Shown piece after piece: positions 43,414-52,723 of a stretch of 64,000 nucleotides of DNA. A program made the translations under genes and the position numbers. Position 1 is the stretch's first letter. Each line of letters opens with the position of its first letter. A model generated the notes under the pieces. The model saw nothing but the letters and a program-made list of their open reading frames with translations. It ran no database searches and had not been told where the DNA came from. The stretch comes from Rhizobium sp. ARZ01 (GTDB lineage Bacteria; Pseudomonadota; Alphaproteobacteria; Rhizobiales; Rhizobiaceae). The stretch is taken from the NCBI RefSeq assembly GCF_014851675.1, contig NZ_JACVAE010000005.1, positions 62,001 to 126,000 of the forward strand, read 5' to 3'.

Positions 43414-44405
43414 TGAACCCTCCAGAAAGGCGATGCCGCCGGCGCGATGAACAGCGGTTCGGTTTCCCGATCGACAAAGCAGATGCTGATCGACAGCCCG
43501 GCCATTTCCATCGATGTCGCAAAGGATCCGACGAAGGAATGAGCAATTGTGATCCTTCTCGCTGTCAGGACCTCATGTGCCCTCCGCACAGCGATGTAGA
43601 GCTCGTCCACCGGGGTCGCACCGAGATTGTTGACGAGGAGAATGGCTCTGTCGCCCTCACCCTGGGTCCCTCGGTCGTCAACCAGCCTTTCGACCATTTC
43701 GTCCACCAGAGCATCGGCCGGTCCCATCGGCTTTCGCCAGATTCCGGGCTCCCCGTGAATACCAATCCCAAGTTCGACTTCGTTGGACCCCATGTTTGCA
43801 AGGGGCGCCTCGGCAGCCGGCAGTCGGCACCCGGACCAGGCAAGCCCAATCGAATATGTTGAGGCAATAGTCTTCTCGGCAATCCGAGCGACGTCATCAA
43901 GGCAAGCGCCCGCTTCTGCTGCAGCGCCTGCGGACTTGAAGGCGAGTACAAGACCGGCAACGCCGCGCCGCTTTTGACGTTCCTGCCGCGGGGCACTAGC
44001 GACGTCGTCTGTACCCAGTACACTGCGCACTGCTGCAACACTTGCCATTTTTGCGGCCATCTCGAAATTCATTCGATCGCCCCCGTAGTTTCCATAGAGG
44101 AGCAAGACGCCGGCGCCGCCATCCGCCATATCGATCGCGTCGACGCAAGACTGTAGTGTGGGGCCTTCGAAAACGTTGCCCACAGCACAGCTGTCAAGCA
44201 GTCCATGGCCGATGTAGCCGCAGAAGAGGGGCAAATGGCCAGATCCGCCACCGGTGGCGATGCCGACCTTGCCCCGCCTTGCGCCGTTGCGCCGCACGAT
44301 AGTTCGCCCGGTCTGGCCTGCCCGTACCAGGTCGGGATGGGCTGCGACCAATCCTGAAAGGCTCTCGTCGACATAATTCGAAGGGTTGTTCATAAATTTT
44401 TTCAA
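43410..44405 (-). CDS. dhaK: DhaK-type substrate-binding subunit of dihydroxyacetone kinase-like enzyme
   Basis: A 331-residue DhaK. The active-site region ATGGGSGHLPLFCGYIGHGL near residues 50 to 70, LLLYGNYGGDRMNFEMA near 105, and the substrate-binding His in GIHGEPGI near residue 230 are all present. The C-terminal block NNLGATPVDELYI is typical. TTG 44405 is the preferred start because AAAGGAGG lies 5 bases upstream; the next ATG at 44393 is too far. Substrate may be an uncommon ketose released from the imported compound. Confidence 0.9.
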   Translation of the reverse strand: MKKFMNNPSNYVDESLSGLVAAHPDLVRAGQTGRTIVRRNGARRGKVGIATGGGSGHLPLFCGYIGHGLLDSCAVGNVFEGPTLQSCVDAIDMADGGAGVLLLYGNYGGDRMNFEMAAKMASVAAVRSVLGTDDVASAPRQERQKRRGVAGLVLAFKSAGAAAEAGACLDDVARIAEKTIASTYSIGLAWSGCRLPAAEAPLANMGSNEVELGIGIHGEPGIWRKPMGPADALVDEMVERLVDDRGTQGEGDRAILLVNNLGATPVDELYIAVRRAHEVLTARRITIAHSFVGSFATSMEMAGLSISICFVDRETEPLFIAPAASPFWRVQ

Positions 44406-44423
44406 GATTTCCTCCTTTGGTGC

Positions 44424-45140
44424 TCAAATTGCTTGTGTAGCCAGCGTTTCTGCCGCTTTGCCACACTTGGATTGCCTTCCTCTCGATGCCAGGCCCCTCT
44501 CAAGGACCCGCACGGCCAGCGAAGCAGACCAGGCGATCGTGAAGTACAGACCCGCAGTCAGCGCAAAAACGTGAAGCGGTAAAAAGCTTTCCGACATGAT
44601 AGCGCGCGAAATCAGGGTGAGCTCGGGGACGGCGATCAGCGCACAGATCGAACTGTCCTTGAGAAGCGAGATAAGGTTGACAAGGAGCGGCGCCAGCATG
44701 TGGCGGATTGCCTGCGGGAGCAGTACGAGGCGGAACGCCTGGACTGGCGTGAGACCAACCGCGAGGGCTGCCTCGCGTTGGCCGGGCGCGATGACGGCCA
44801 GACCCGCTCTGAACACTTCAGACAGGAATGCGCCGTAGACGAGTGCAAGTCCCAGGGTCCCGGCCGCAAAGGCGTCCAGGACAATGCCTGCGCCTGGCAA
44901 TCCGAAGTACAGAAGATAGAGGATGACAAGGACTGGCACGCCACGGGCCAGGACGACATAAGATTTGGCAATGGCGCGCACAAGTGCCGTGCGGCGAGTC
45001 CGAAGGTACTCGATGATCAATCCGATCAGGAACGCCAGACAGAACGCTACCACGGTCAACGCCAGGCTTGTCCAAAGCGCGTCCAGCAGGCGTGGCCCCC
45101 AATCGGCGAGATTGGCGTATATTGTCTGCAGAAAGAGCAT
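44424..45140 (-). CDS. Polar amino-acid ABC transporter permease, second subunit
   Basis: A 238-residue permease of the HisM/GlnP/opine type (His/Glu/Gln/Arg family). Start ATG 45140 has GGAG 7 bases upstream. The EAA-loop sequence REAALAVGLTPVQAFRLVLL, then PQAIRHMLAPLLVNLISLLK and DSSICALIAVPELT are clear. Forms a heterodimer with the preceding permease. Confidence 0.93.
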   Translation of the reverse strand: MLFLQTIYANLADWGPRLLDALWTSLALTVVAFCLAFLIGLIIEYLRTRRTALVRAIAKSYVVLARGVPVLVILYLLYFGLPGAGIVLDAFAAGTLGLALVYGAFLSEVFRAGLAVIAPGQREAALAVGLTPVQAFRLVLLPQAIRHMLAPLLVNLISLLKDSSICALIAVPELTLISRAIMSESFLPLHVFALTAGLYFTIAWSASLAVRVLERGLASRGRQSKCGKAAETLATQAI

Positions 45141-45141
45141 A

Positions 45142-45789
45142 TCAATACTCCAGCCGGCGTTCGGCCAGCGCGAACATTTGGCCCACAACGAAGGTGAGTG
45201 CGAGGTAGAGAAATGCCGCTGCGCAGTAGACCCAGGCGGTCGCGAATGTCTCGTTCACGATCTGCCGTGCATTGAACATCACTTCCGGAGCGGCAATGGC
45301 AGCAACGAGGGAGGTATCCTTGACGAGGCCTACGGCATAGTTCCCGAGCGGAGGCAACGACAGCCGCAAACCCTGGGGCAATATCACCAGGCGGAAAGCC
45401 ACAAGGGGTGACAGGCCGATAGCCGCCGCAGCCTCGCTCTGACCCTTCGGCACTGACCGAAAACCCGCCAGAAAGATATCGACGAGCACGGCGCCGCCAA
45501 TCATTCCAAGACCCACCACCGCCACGGTCATCGATGACAATCGCACCCCGGTGGCGGCTAACCCGAAGTAGAGTAGAAAAAGGAAGGTGAGGCTTGGAAC
45601 GTTCCGGAGCAGTTCGACATAGATACGGATTGAAACGACCGCCAAACGGTTGACCGTCCGATGTTCGATCGTGGCCAGTACCAAGCCGATCAAGAGCGCC
45701 ATTGTCAGTGCGCCGGCGCTCACCTGAACGGTGACGACGGCTCCCGACAGCAGCGCATGGAAAATTCGTTCAAAGAGAAGGGCGTTCAT
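45142..45789 (-). CDS. Polar amino-acid ABC transporter permease, first subunit
   Basis: A 215-residue permease of the same family, starting MNALLFERIFHALLSGAVVT. The EAA-loop reads SEAAAAIGLSPLVAFRLVIL followed by PQGLRLSLPPLGNYAVGLVK and DTSLVAAIAAPEVMF. The start overlaps the ATPase stop (ATGA), and the stop is one base from the next gene. Confidence 0.93.
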   Translation of the reverse strand: MNALLFERIFHALLSGAVVTVQVSAGALTMALLIGLVLATIEHRTVNRLAVVSIRIYVELLRNVPSLTFLFLLYFGLAATGVRLSSMTVAVVGLGMIGGAVLVDIFLAGFRSVPKGQSEAAAAIGLSPLVAFRLVILPQGLRLSLPPLGNYAVGLVKDTSLVAAIAAPEVMFNARQIVNETFATAWVYCAAAFLYLALTFVVGQMFALAERRLEY

Positions 45790-46556
45790 GCGCGGTTCTC
45801 CGACAGGCTAGAGAGGAAGCGCTGAAGCCTCGGCTCTTTCGGCCGGTCAAGGAGTTCCCGTGCCGGGCCTTCCTCGACCACAGTCCCACCATCCATGAAC
45901 AGGATGCGATCGGCGACTTCGCGCGCAAAGGCGATCTCGTGTGTGACGAGCACCATGGCACGTCCTTCGCGAGCAAGTTCCTTGATGACATTCAGCACCT
46001 CTCCGACAAGCTCGGGGTCGAGCGCGGACGTCGGCTCGTCAAAGAGCAGAAGCTTGGGGCGTTGCGCGAGCGCCCGTGCAATCGCGACCCGTTGTTGCTG
46101 CCCGCCCGAAAGCCGGCCCGGAAACTCCCGAGCCTTGTGCGAGAGGTGAACCTTTGCGAGCAACTCGTCGGCCAGTTCGCCGGCGGCGGCTGCGCTTAGT
46201 CCCCGCACCTTTCTGGGCTGAAGTGCCACGTTTGCTCGTACATCGAGGTGAGGCCAGAGATGGAAGTGCTGAAACACCATGCCAATTTCTGCACGTTGGG
46301 GCGCCAGCTCAGCATCGGTGAGCTGGCGGCCACTCTGGTGCCGGCCGACCAACTGTCCGTCGAGCCTGATCTCCCCGCTTGTCGGGGGATCGAGAAAGTT
46401 TATCGCGCGCAGGCAGGTGGATTTTCCGGAACCGCTTGGACCGATCAATGCGATGCGCTCGCCACGCCGGAGCGCAAATGAGACATCCTTGAGGACTGCG
46501 AGGTTGCCGTAGCATTTGGTGAGCTTTTGAACAGTGAGAAGTGTGTTGTCAGGCAT
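45786..46556 (-). CDS. Polar amino-acid ABC transporter ATP-binding protein
   Basis: A 256-residue ATPase. Walker A GPSGSGKST near residue 39, signature LSGGQQQRVAIARALA near 148, Walker B LLLFDEPTSALDPE near 173, and His in VTHEIAFA. The start ATG 46556 follows GGAGG; the longer reading upstream overlaps the binding-protein gene. The family serves polar amino acids and opines. Confidence 0.95.
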   Translation of the reverse strand: MPDNTLLTVQKLTKCYGNLAVLKDVSFALRRGERIALIGPSGSGKSTCLRAINFLDPPTSGEIRLDGQLVGRHQSGRQLTDAELAPQRAEIGMVFQHFHLWPHLDVRANVALQPRKVRGLSAAAAGELADELLAKVHLSHKAREFPGRLSGGQQQRVAIARALAQRPKLLLFDEPTSALDPELVGEVLNVIKELAREGRAMVLVTHEIAFAREVADRILFMDGGTVVEEGPARELLDRPKEPRLQRFLSSLSENRA

Positions 46557-46608
46557 GACGGCCTCCACGCGGGATTGGGTGCGACCGGCGAACCGGTCGC
46601 ATGAGCGG

Positions 46609-47502
46609 TTATTGTCCGCAGACGGGCGGCTTCCAGGTTTCCGGGCGGTCGACTCCGGCTCGAAAATTCTTCGGCGAAGGTGCGTAGTTCGCCTCGCTGA
46701 CATTCCCGTACTTCCGGCCAATGACCTTGACCTCGCAGGTTTGCCAGAGCTTGCGGATCTCGGCGCTCAGCGCATCGGCCAGATCCTTGTTTTCCTTTGA
46801 CAGGCCGAAGACGTACTGCCGGCCGACACCTGTCAGGAGCGGAAACTCGGGGTTGTTGTCGGTGAAGGGCAGATTGCTGAGCCCCCAGCCAGGATTTTTG
46901 GAGATTGCATAATCGATGACCGGTGGGTCTCCGACCAGCGCCTGGATGCGACCGGTGGTCAGGTCTCGCATTGCCGCATCCGAGCTGTCGTACAAAGCCA
47001 GCTCCAGACCGGAAATGCGCCGAAGCTCGGGCAGAAATGAAAAGCCCGTGATCGAGCCGACCTTCTTGTCTTCAAGATCGGACAGTACATGCCAGCCGGT
47101 TTCCCGCTTTGCCGTTATGCCGTTCTGGAAATATCCGGTTGGATCGGTCAGGGACAAGGCGTCGGCCCGTTGCTCGGTCCAGGCCACGTTGCCGCCGATG
47201 ATGTCGACGCGGCCTGTCTGGACAGCGGCAATCGCTCCCGACCATTCCATCGGTACAGGCTTCACCGAAAGGCCGAGGCGATCAGCCGCAATCTGCAGAA
47301 TCTCGCCGTCATAGCCGACAAGCTTGCCATCACGCACCACAAGTCCCGGCATGTCGCCTGTGATTGCGACCGAAAGCATGCCAGGCTCGACAAGCTTGTA
47401 CTTCGACGTGTCTGCCGCGGGCGATAATGCTGGATTGAGCCCAGCCAGCAAAGCGATCGTGCCACCGATCATCAGCATCAGTTTATTTCTCATCGTTGTC
47501 AT
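46609..47502 (-). CDS. Polar amino-acid/opine ABC transporter substrate-binding protein
   Basis: A 297-residue periplasmic protein of the SBP_bac_3 family. Signal peptide about residues 1 to 32 (RNKLMLMIGGTIALLAGLNP). The fold motifs LVGYDGEILQIAADRLGLSV and GRVDIIGGNVAWTEQRAD are typical. ATG 47502 is chosen for its ribosome site AAGGGGA; it overlaps the end of the oxidoreductase gene by 4 bases. The ligand may be a secondary-amine or opine-like amino acid given the neighbours. Confidence 0.92.
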   Translation of the reverse strand: MTTMRNKLMLMIGGTIALLAGLNPALSPAADTSKYKLVEPGMLSVAITGDMPGLVVRDGKLVGYDGEILQIAADRLGLSVKPVPMEWSGAIAAVQTGRVDIIGGNVAWTEQRADALSLTDPTGYFQNGITAKRETGWHVLSDLEDKKVGSITGFSFLPELRRISGLELALYDSSDAAMRDLTTGRIQALVGDPPVIDYAISKNPGWGLSNLPFTDNNPEFPLLTGVGRQYVFGLSKENKDLADALSAEIRKLWQTCEVKVIGRKYGNVSEANYAPSPKNFRAGVDRPETWKPPVCGQ

Positions 47503-48677
47503 TCCCCTTCCTCTTTGTGTTGACTGCAATTGGCCGGCGGTAAGGTTGTCGCCACCGGATCTGGCACCCCGGCGAACCGGGTCATGGATAGTCCTGCAAG
47601 GCAGGTCGGCGATCGGCCGTCGATGGCAAGCTCGGCCAGGACTGCCCCGACAGCGGGTCCGAGTTGAAAGCCGTGCCCGGAAAACCCAAAGGCATGGTAG
47701 AGGTTGGCGATCGTGGGACTGGGGCCGACGACAGGCAAATTGTCAGGCATCCGGCCCTCGATGCCGGTCCAGCTGCGAACGACAAGAACATTCGCGAGCG
47801 CGGGCACCATGTCGATCGCCGCCTTGGCCGCGTCCATGGTCACTGCCGCAAGTGGCCTTGCCCGTAGGGCGTCCCTATCGGCGATTCCAACGCCCGACCC
47901 GAAGATGACGCTTCCGTGTCCGCTCGCCTGCCTGATGTAAATTCCGCCGCCACAGATGCCGAGATTGGGACCGATCAGCGGGGCGATCGGTTCTGTGACG
48001 CACATGTTCGGCGCCATCACGTCTTCGTGGACGGAGTCGCCAAACCATCTAGCGACATTGGCGCCCCAAGCTCCGGCAGTGTTGACCAGGCGATGGGCAC
48101 GGATCGGCGTATCTTGGCCGGTGACATAGATTTCGAACCCGAGCGGCGACGGGACCGCGCGTTCGACTGGGCATTCTTCCCGTACATCGGCGCCCAGTTG
48201 CCGGGCTGCGCGCGCAAATGCAGGGGCGGCTAACCGTGGGTTTGCCTGTCCGTCATCAGCGCAAAGAGAGGCGCCGTAAAAGCGGTCGCCAATGTAAGGA
48301 AAGCGGCGGCGCAAATCGGCCCCGTCGAGAAGTTCAATGGCGATGCCGTGATCCGCAGCGACGGCTTGATGGGCGACCAGATCGACCATGTCCCTGTCGT
48401 TTCGGGCGAGTTTAAGATGACCTGTCGCGACGAATTCGCAGTCGCAGCCGACAAGGGCGTGGAGCCTGCCCCATATTCCTCGACTGCGCGTTGCGAGCGG
48501 CAGCTCCGCGGGGTGGCGACCTTGCTGGCGCACCCCGCCATAATTGACGCCGCTCGCCTGCCCGCCGCATCGGCCGCGCTCGAGAAGGATGACGGAAGCC
48601 CCCTTCTTCCTCGCGTGCAACGCCGTCGAACAGCCTGCGAGTCCGCCGCCGATGATGGCAAGGTCAAATACCGTCAT
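47499..48677 (-). CDS. FAD-dependent amine/opine oxidase subunit (DAO family, OoxB/HcnC-like)
   Basis: A 392-residue DAO-fold flavoprotein with FAD motif FDLAIIGGGLAGCSTALHAR at the start and C-terminal AFGFSGHGFQLGPAVGAVLA. Start 48677 follows AGGAGG. With the two upstream genes it forms the three-subunit arrangement known from opine oxidases, D-hydroxyproline dehydrogenase and hydrogen-cyanide synthase (HcnABC), in which this subunit oxidises the C-N bond of an amino acid or secondary amine. Confidence 0.88.
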   Translation of the reverse strand: MTVFDLAIIGGGLAGCSTALHARKKGASVILLERGRCGGQASGVNYGGVRQQGRHPAELPLATRSRGIWGRLHALVGCDCEFVATGHLKLARNDRDMVDLVAHQAVAADHGIAIELLDGADLRRRFPYIGDRFYGASLCADDGQANPRLAAPAFARAARQLGADVREECPVERAVPSPLGFEIYVTGQDTPIRAHRLVNTAGAWGANVARWFGDSVHEDVMAPNMCVTEPIAPLIGPNLGICGGGIYIRQASGHGSVIFGSGVGIADRDALRARPLAAVTMDAAKAAIDMVPALANVLVVRSWTGIEGRMPDNLPVVGPSPTIANLYHAFGFSGHGFQLGPAVGAVLAELAIDGRSPTCLAGLSMTRFAGVPDPVATTLPPANCSQHKEEGE

Positions 48678-50055
48678 CGCGGCCTCCTGCCAGCGTTGCA
48701 AGGGCGATGGGCTTCAACGGCGCCTGACCTCGAAGCCTGCCAACGTGAAGGATATCGGTCGATGCCGCAGCTGCGATCAGTTCGGCGGCAGCCGGACCGC
48801 AGACGCGGCCCTGACAGCGTCCCATGCCAAGCCGTGAAAATGCCTTCACGCGATTGATGTCGCTTTCTCCGGACAGTTCCACGACCTGGCGCACAGCCCC
48901 CGCAGTCAGTCCTTCGCAGCGACAAATGAGAGCTTCATCCGGAAGGGTTTTCAGTTGATCGGTGGGAAAGGCAAAAACCGAGTCCAAGGCTTTTCGAAAC
49001 CGCCGCGCCCGCCTGATTTCCCGACGTAGCGCTCCGGCTTGCGGCGCCTCAGAACCATCCATGTCCGACAATAGCGCAAGTGCTGCGAGCTCACCGGCAA
49101 TGGCGGCAATCTGGTTTCCACGGACCGAGACCCCGTCACCGGCAAGGTAGACACCATCAACGCAGCTGCGACCATCAAGATCTGTTGTCGGCAACCACTG
49201 GCGCTGTTGCGGGTCGAAATGAAAGTCGACCCCAAGAAGATCTGCGAGTTGCGTCTCCGATTTCAGGCCATAGCCGATCGCAAGCGCGTCGCAGGACAAG
49301 ATGGTCTCACGCCCCTGCCCCTTCCTGCGGTAACGCAATCCGCTGGTTCTGCCATCGGATCCATGCAGGATCTCAAGCGGCTCGATGCCCGTCTTGATCG
49401 GCACGCCATGTGCTTTGAGCCAGGCAATATAGAAGACGCCTCCTGCGAAGGTCGCTCCTCCGGACGCTATTGCCGGTAGGTCGGAAAAGCGACGGAAGGG
49501 TCGCCCGGCTTCCAACACTGCAACAACGCGTGCACCCGCGCGGGCGTATTGGTAGGCCACCAGGTAGAGCAACGGACCGCTACCTAGAAAGATGACGCTT
49601 TTTCCAATGATCGAGGCCTGTGCCTTGAGCGCGATCTGCGCTGCACCCAGAGTGACGACGCCGGGGGCCGTCCAACCTTTCGTCGGGACGATGCGGTCCA
49701 TGGCGCCGGTCGCGAGAATGAGCCTCTTCCACGGCTGACATATCGCCTTGTCGCCACGCGCCAGATGAAGGAGGCCGGGCTCAACCGCCCAAACCATTGT
49801 TTCGGCGTGGTAAATGATCGAAGGCAACAGTGCGGAAAAATTGTCGTGAAGGCGCCGGGCGCGGCGGGCGTCGAAACCGTAGAGCTTTTTGTCGCTTTGC
49901 TGCAGTGGTGACGGTGGGCGACGAAAGACCTGGCCGCCTGGAAACATTCCTTCGTCGACGAGGATTGGTCTGTGCCCGGCATCCACCAGTGTCCGTGCCG
50001 CGCTGACGCCCGCAGGTCCGGCACCGACCACGACGATTGGCGGTTCGGCCGTCAT
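48664..50055 (-). CDS. FAD/NAD(P)-binding oxidoreductase with BFD-like [2Fe-2S] domain (OoxA/HcnB-like)
   Basis: A 463-residue flavoprotein. The FAD motif IVVVGAGPAGVSAARTLVDA lies at residues 7 to 26, the second dinucleotide fold in SVIFLGSGPLLYLVAYQYAR near 145, and a C-terminal BFD-type cysteine cluster reads ALICRCEGLTAGAVRQVV and GMGRCQGRVCG. It passes electrons from the DAO subunit to the ferredoxin-like subunit or quinone. The start 50055 overlaps the upstream 2Fe-2S gene (ATGA). Confidence 0.9.
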   Translation of the reverse strand: MTAEPPIVVVGAGPAGVSAARTLVDAGHRPILVDEGMFPGGQVFRRPPSPLQQSDKKLYGFDARRARRLHDNFSALLPSIIYHAETMVWAVEPGLLHLARGDKAICQPWKRLILATGAMDRIVPTKGWTAPGVVTLGAAQIALKAQASIIGKSVIFLGSGPLLYLVAYQYARAGARVVAVLEAGRPFRRFSDLPAIASGGATFAGGVFYIAWLKAHGVPIKTGIEPLEILHGSDGRTSGLRYRRKGQGRETILSCDALAIGYGLKSETQLADLLGVDFHFDPQQRQWLPTTDLDGRSCVDGVYLAGDGVSVRGNQIAAIAGELAALALLSDMDGSEAPQAGALRREIRRARRFRKALDSVFAFPTDQLKTLPDEALICRCEGLTAGAVRQVVELSGESDINRVKAFSRLGMGRCQGRVCGPAAAELIAAAASTDILHVGRLRGQAPLKPIALATLAGGRDDGI

Positions 50056-50360
50056 CGGCTTAGTCCCGAAGCGGCGGTGGACAGGCACATACCGTCTTCG
50101 ACCAGGCTGGAGCACGCACGGATGCGTTCTCCAGAGTCGGTCCAAAGCCAGCAATCCTGGCAGGCACCCATGTAGCAGAACCCAGCTCGCTTCTCGTCAC
50201 GAAACTCGAAGTCGCGGATGTGGCCGAACTCGGCATTGAGGGCAGTCAGCACGGTCTCGCCCTGATGTGCCGAAATTCTCCGCCCATCGACCATCAACTC
50301 AACCTGAGGTGACATTGAGCGGTCCAGCCGTCCCGGTCCTTTCGATTGTTGTCGCTGCAA
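50052..50360 (-). CDS. (2Fe-2S)-binding small subunit (OoxX/HcnA-like)
   Basis: A 102-residue ferredoxin-like protein with cysteines in GFCYMGACQDCW and a later RIRACSS, a plant-type [2Fe-2S] motif. TTG 50360 is favoured because AAGGAG lies 8 bases upstream; an ATG at 50315 has no clear ribosome site. First gene of the minus-strand oxidase-transporter-kinase operon and divergent from the PrpD gene. Confidence 0.85.
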   Translation of the reverse strand: MQRQQSKGPGRLDRSMSPQVELMVDGRRISAHQGETVLTALNAEFGHIRDFEFRDEKRAGFCYMGACQDCWLWTDSGERIRACSSLVEDGMCLSTAASGLSR

Positions 50361-50403
50361 CTCGCTGGCTCCTTCGCACAGTTGATAGTTGCAGGCTAGT
50401 GAG

Positions 50404-50444
50404 CCATAATATGGATGTCAAATGATGAATCACCCATAATATGG
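50404..50444. promoter_or_regulatory. Two identical palindromes, candidate IclR operators
   Basis: CCATAATATGG occurs at 50404-50414 and again at 50434-50444, exactly 30 bases apart, about three helical turns. Each is a perfect palindrome around a central A. They lie between divergent promoters of the oxidase operon and the PrpD-IclR operon. A similar site occurs upstream of the C45 hydrolase (57878-57896). They are likely bound by the IclR protein encoded at 51896. Confidence 0.65.
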
Positions 50445-50507
50445 AAACTCTAGCTACAGGTGTTCGAAAGTTCTCGACGACCTGGGGTAGTAGTCGAAAG
50501 GATTCTT

Positions 50508-51839
50508 ATGCCGAATGCCATCAGTCAGCTTGCAGCTTTCACACGTTCGACTACCGAGGTGCCGCGTAAGCAGCGCGATGCCGCGTGCAGGGCGCTGCTC
50601 GATACGCTCGGGGTTGCTGCAAGCGGAGCGGGAACACCAGCCGGTATGGCGTCGCTCGATGCAGCGCACAAAATCTGGGGCTCCGGCCCATCAACGATCT
50701 GGTTCTCCGCGAAGCGGCTGACGCCATCCGGCGCAGCTTTCGTCAACTCGACCTATGCCTCAAGCCTTGACCTGGACGACGGCCATCGGGCGGCGGCGGG
50801 CCATCCCGCTGCCGCAATCGTCCCTGCGGTTCTGGCATTGAGCGAAAATCAGGTGATATCGGGTCACAAGATGCTGTCGGCAATCGCGATCGGATACGAG
50901 GTGGCGGTTCGTGCGGCTGCTTCGCGCGACATCGATGGCCTTAGAACCACCGACACCGGTCTTTGGTGTGGTTATGGCGTGGCCGCCGCCGCAGGCTGGC
51001 TCATGCAGTTGTCTGAGGACGTAGCTGCCCATGCCATGGCCATCGCCGGTCAGACAGCGACCGGCCAGTTCGGAACGGGCTGGACCCGTCTTGGGCACAC
51101 GGTCAAGGAGGGCATTCCCTGGGCAACCGCGAATGGACTTCAGTCGGCCTTTCTCGCAGCCGCCGGGCATACAGGTCCGCTCGACATGCTTGACGAGGAA
51201 TCGCTCTACGACCAAAGGCAGCTACTTTCGGGACTGGGAGATGCCTGGGCTATCGAGCATGCCTATTTCAAGCGCTACAGCTGCTGCCGATGGGCTCATG
51301 CTGCGATCGATGCGGCGGTCCAATTAAAGGAGCGTCTCGGGGTTTCGGTTCTTGAGATCGACGAAGTCGTCATCGAGACATTCGCCCGTGCGCTGTCTTT
51401 GCCGAACCAGGCGGCCCCTGTTTCCAGCGAGGCTGCGCAATATAGCATTCCGTTCTGCACTTCCGTTGCCCTTGTTCGTGGGGCGGCGGCGCTGATGCCG
51501 CTCAAGCATGAAAGTCTTGGCGACGAAGAGGTGCTCGCTCTTGCTTCGAAAATTCGGATTGTCGCCAGCCCTCTCTATGCCGGATCGTTTCCCGCGACCA
51601 CGCCAGCCAGGGTGACCCTGATCGTCGCGGGAAAGCCGGTGACACTGGAGATCGTGCATCCGAAAGGTGATCCCGGAAATCCGATGAGCGACCAGGAACT
51701 CAAAGATAAGTTTGCAGCGCTGACCTCGGGTGGGCCACTATCGCAAACCCAATCGAAAGCGGTCGCCGACGCCGTACACGCTCTTTTGGACGACGGGCCG
51801 ACCAGGCCGCTGTTCGATGCCCTTTGCAACCCGTCATAG
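50508..51839 (+). CDS. MmgE/PrpD family protein
   Basis: A 443-residue protein of the 2-methylcitrate dehydratase (PrpD) fold. ATG 50508 has AAAGGA 7 bases upstream. Motifs include LLDTLGVAASGAGTPAG, SLDLDDGHRAAAGHPAAAIV near residue 85 and YFKRYSCCRWAHAAIDAA near 260. The family includes dehydratases, cis-aconitate decarboxylase and an iminodisuccinate epimerase described from Agrobacterium. Iminodisuccinate is structurally close to opines, which makes the epimerase option attractive beside an opine-oxidase-like operon. Confidence 0.85.
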   Translation: MPNAISQLAAFTRSTTEVPRKQRDAACRALLDTLGVAASGAGTPAGMASLDAAHKIWGSGPSTIWFSAKRLTPSGAAFVNSTYASSLDLDDGHRAAAGHPAAAIVPAVLALSENQVISGHKMLSAIAIGYEVAVRAAASRDIDGLRTTDTGLWCGYGVAAAAGWLMQLSEDVAAHAMAIAGQTATGQFGTGWTRLGHTVKEGIPWATANGLQSAFLAAAGHTGPLDMLDEESLYDQRQLLSGLGDAWAIEHAYFKRYSCCRWAHAAIDAAVQLKERLGVSVLEIDEVVIETFARALSLPNQAAPVSSEAAQYSIPFCTSVALVRGAAALMPLKHESLGDEEVLALASKIRIVASPLYAGSFPATTPARVTLIVAGKPVTLEIVHPKGDPGNPMSDQELKDKFAALTSGGPLSQTQSKAVADAVHALLDDGPTRPLFDALCNPS

Positions 51840-51895
51840 TCATTCTACAAAGCTGCCATCTGACAAAGAGTGCTCGACAGACGGATGGGGTTGAA

Positions 51896-52693
51896 ATGGC
51901 AAAGGACGAGATCGCGGCGACAGGCACACAGCTGCTCGACAGAGCGGTCGCGATCTTGAAGTTCTTGGGTGATGTTGGTCAGCGCGGTGCGACAATGGCC
52001 ATGATTGGCGAGGCCATGGGGTTAAAACAATCGACGGCGCATCGAATTGTGACGGCGATGGAGCGCCATGGTCTGGTTGACCGGGAGCGTGAAACGAAAC
52101 GCTACCGTCTTGGGCTTGCCTTGTTTGCCATGGGCGCTGCGGCAGCCGACGGTACAGGCTTGAGGACAGTTGCACGCCCTGCCCTTGTGCGACTTTCTGC
52201 CAACACAGGAGATTCAGTCTTCTTAATGGCACGAGCCGGGTTCAATACCGTCTGCGTCGACCGCCAGCAGGGGACGTACATCATAGACAGCCTGACGGGC
52301 CATACTGGAGGACAGATTCCAATGGGCGTCGGGCCGGCGAGCCAGGCGATCCTTGCATTCTTGCCCCCAACGGAAGCCGAGGTCGTCATGACGACAAACG
52401 CGCCTTTGTACAAGCAATATGGCGGACTGACTGAAAAGAAGGTCAAGGACGCTTTGGGCGAGATCCGCCAAAGCGGCTATGCGATTGATCGGGGCGCGCT
52501 GGTGGCTGGGATATCTGCGATCGCAGTGCCGATCCTGCCGCCTGGTCGGGACGCGGTGGCCGCAATCGCTATAAACCTGACAAGCGCGCGCTTGACGGAC
52601 GAACGTCTTCCCCACTTGGTCGAGATGCTGAAAGGCGAAGTTCGAAAGATCGAGGCATCTCTCAACCCCTTGGATGAGCTGCGTGTCGGATAG
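51896..52693 (+). CDS. IclR-family transcriptional regulator
   Basis: A 265-residue regulator. The N-terminal winged helix (LLDRAVAILKFLGDVGQRGA, then GLKQSTAHRIVTAMERHGLV) is followed by the ligand-binding domain (RTVARPALVRLSANTGDSVF; VDRQQGTYIIDSLTGHTGGQ; AGISAIAVPILPPG). ATG 51896 is preferred to the upstream overlap start. It probably controls both divergent operons through the palindromes at 50404-50444. Confidence 0.92.
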   Translation: MAKDEIAATGTQLLDRAVAILKFLGDVGQRGATMAMIGEAMGLKQSTAHRIVTAMERHGLVDRERETKRYRLGLALFAMGAAAADGTGLRTVARPALVRLSANTGDSVFLMARAGFNTVCVDRQQGTYIIDSLTGHTGGQIPMGVGPASQAILAFLPPTEAEVVMTTNAPLYKQYGGLTEKKVKDALGEIRQSGYAIDRGALVAGISAIAVPILPPGRDAVAAIAINLTSARLTDERLPHLVEMLKGEVRKIEASLNPLDELRVG

Positions 52694-52723
52694 TCGTCAG
52701 CCGGTACATAGCAAAGGGCAACC

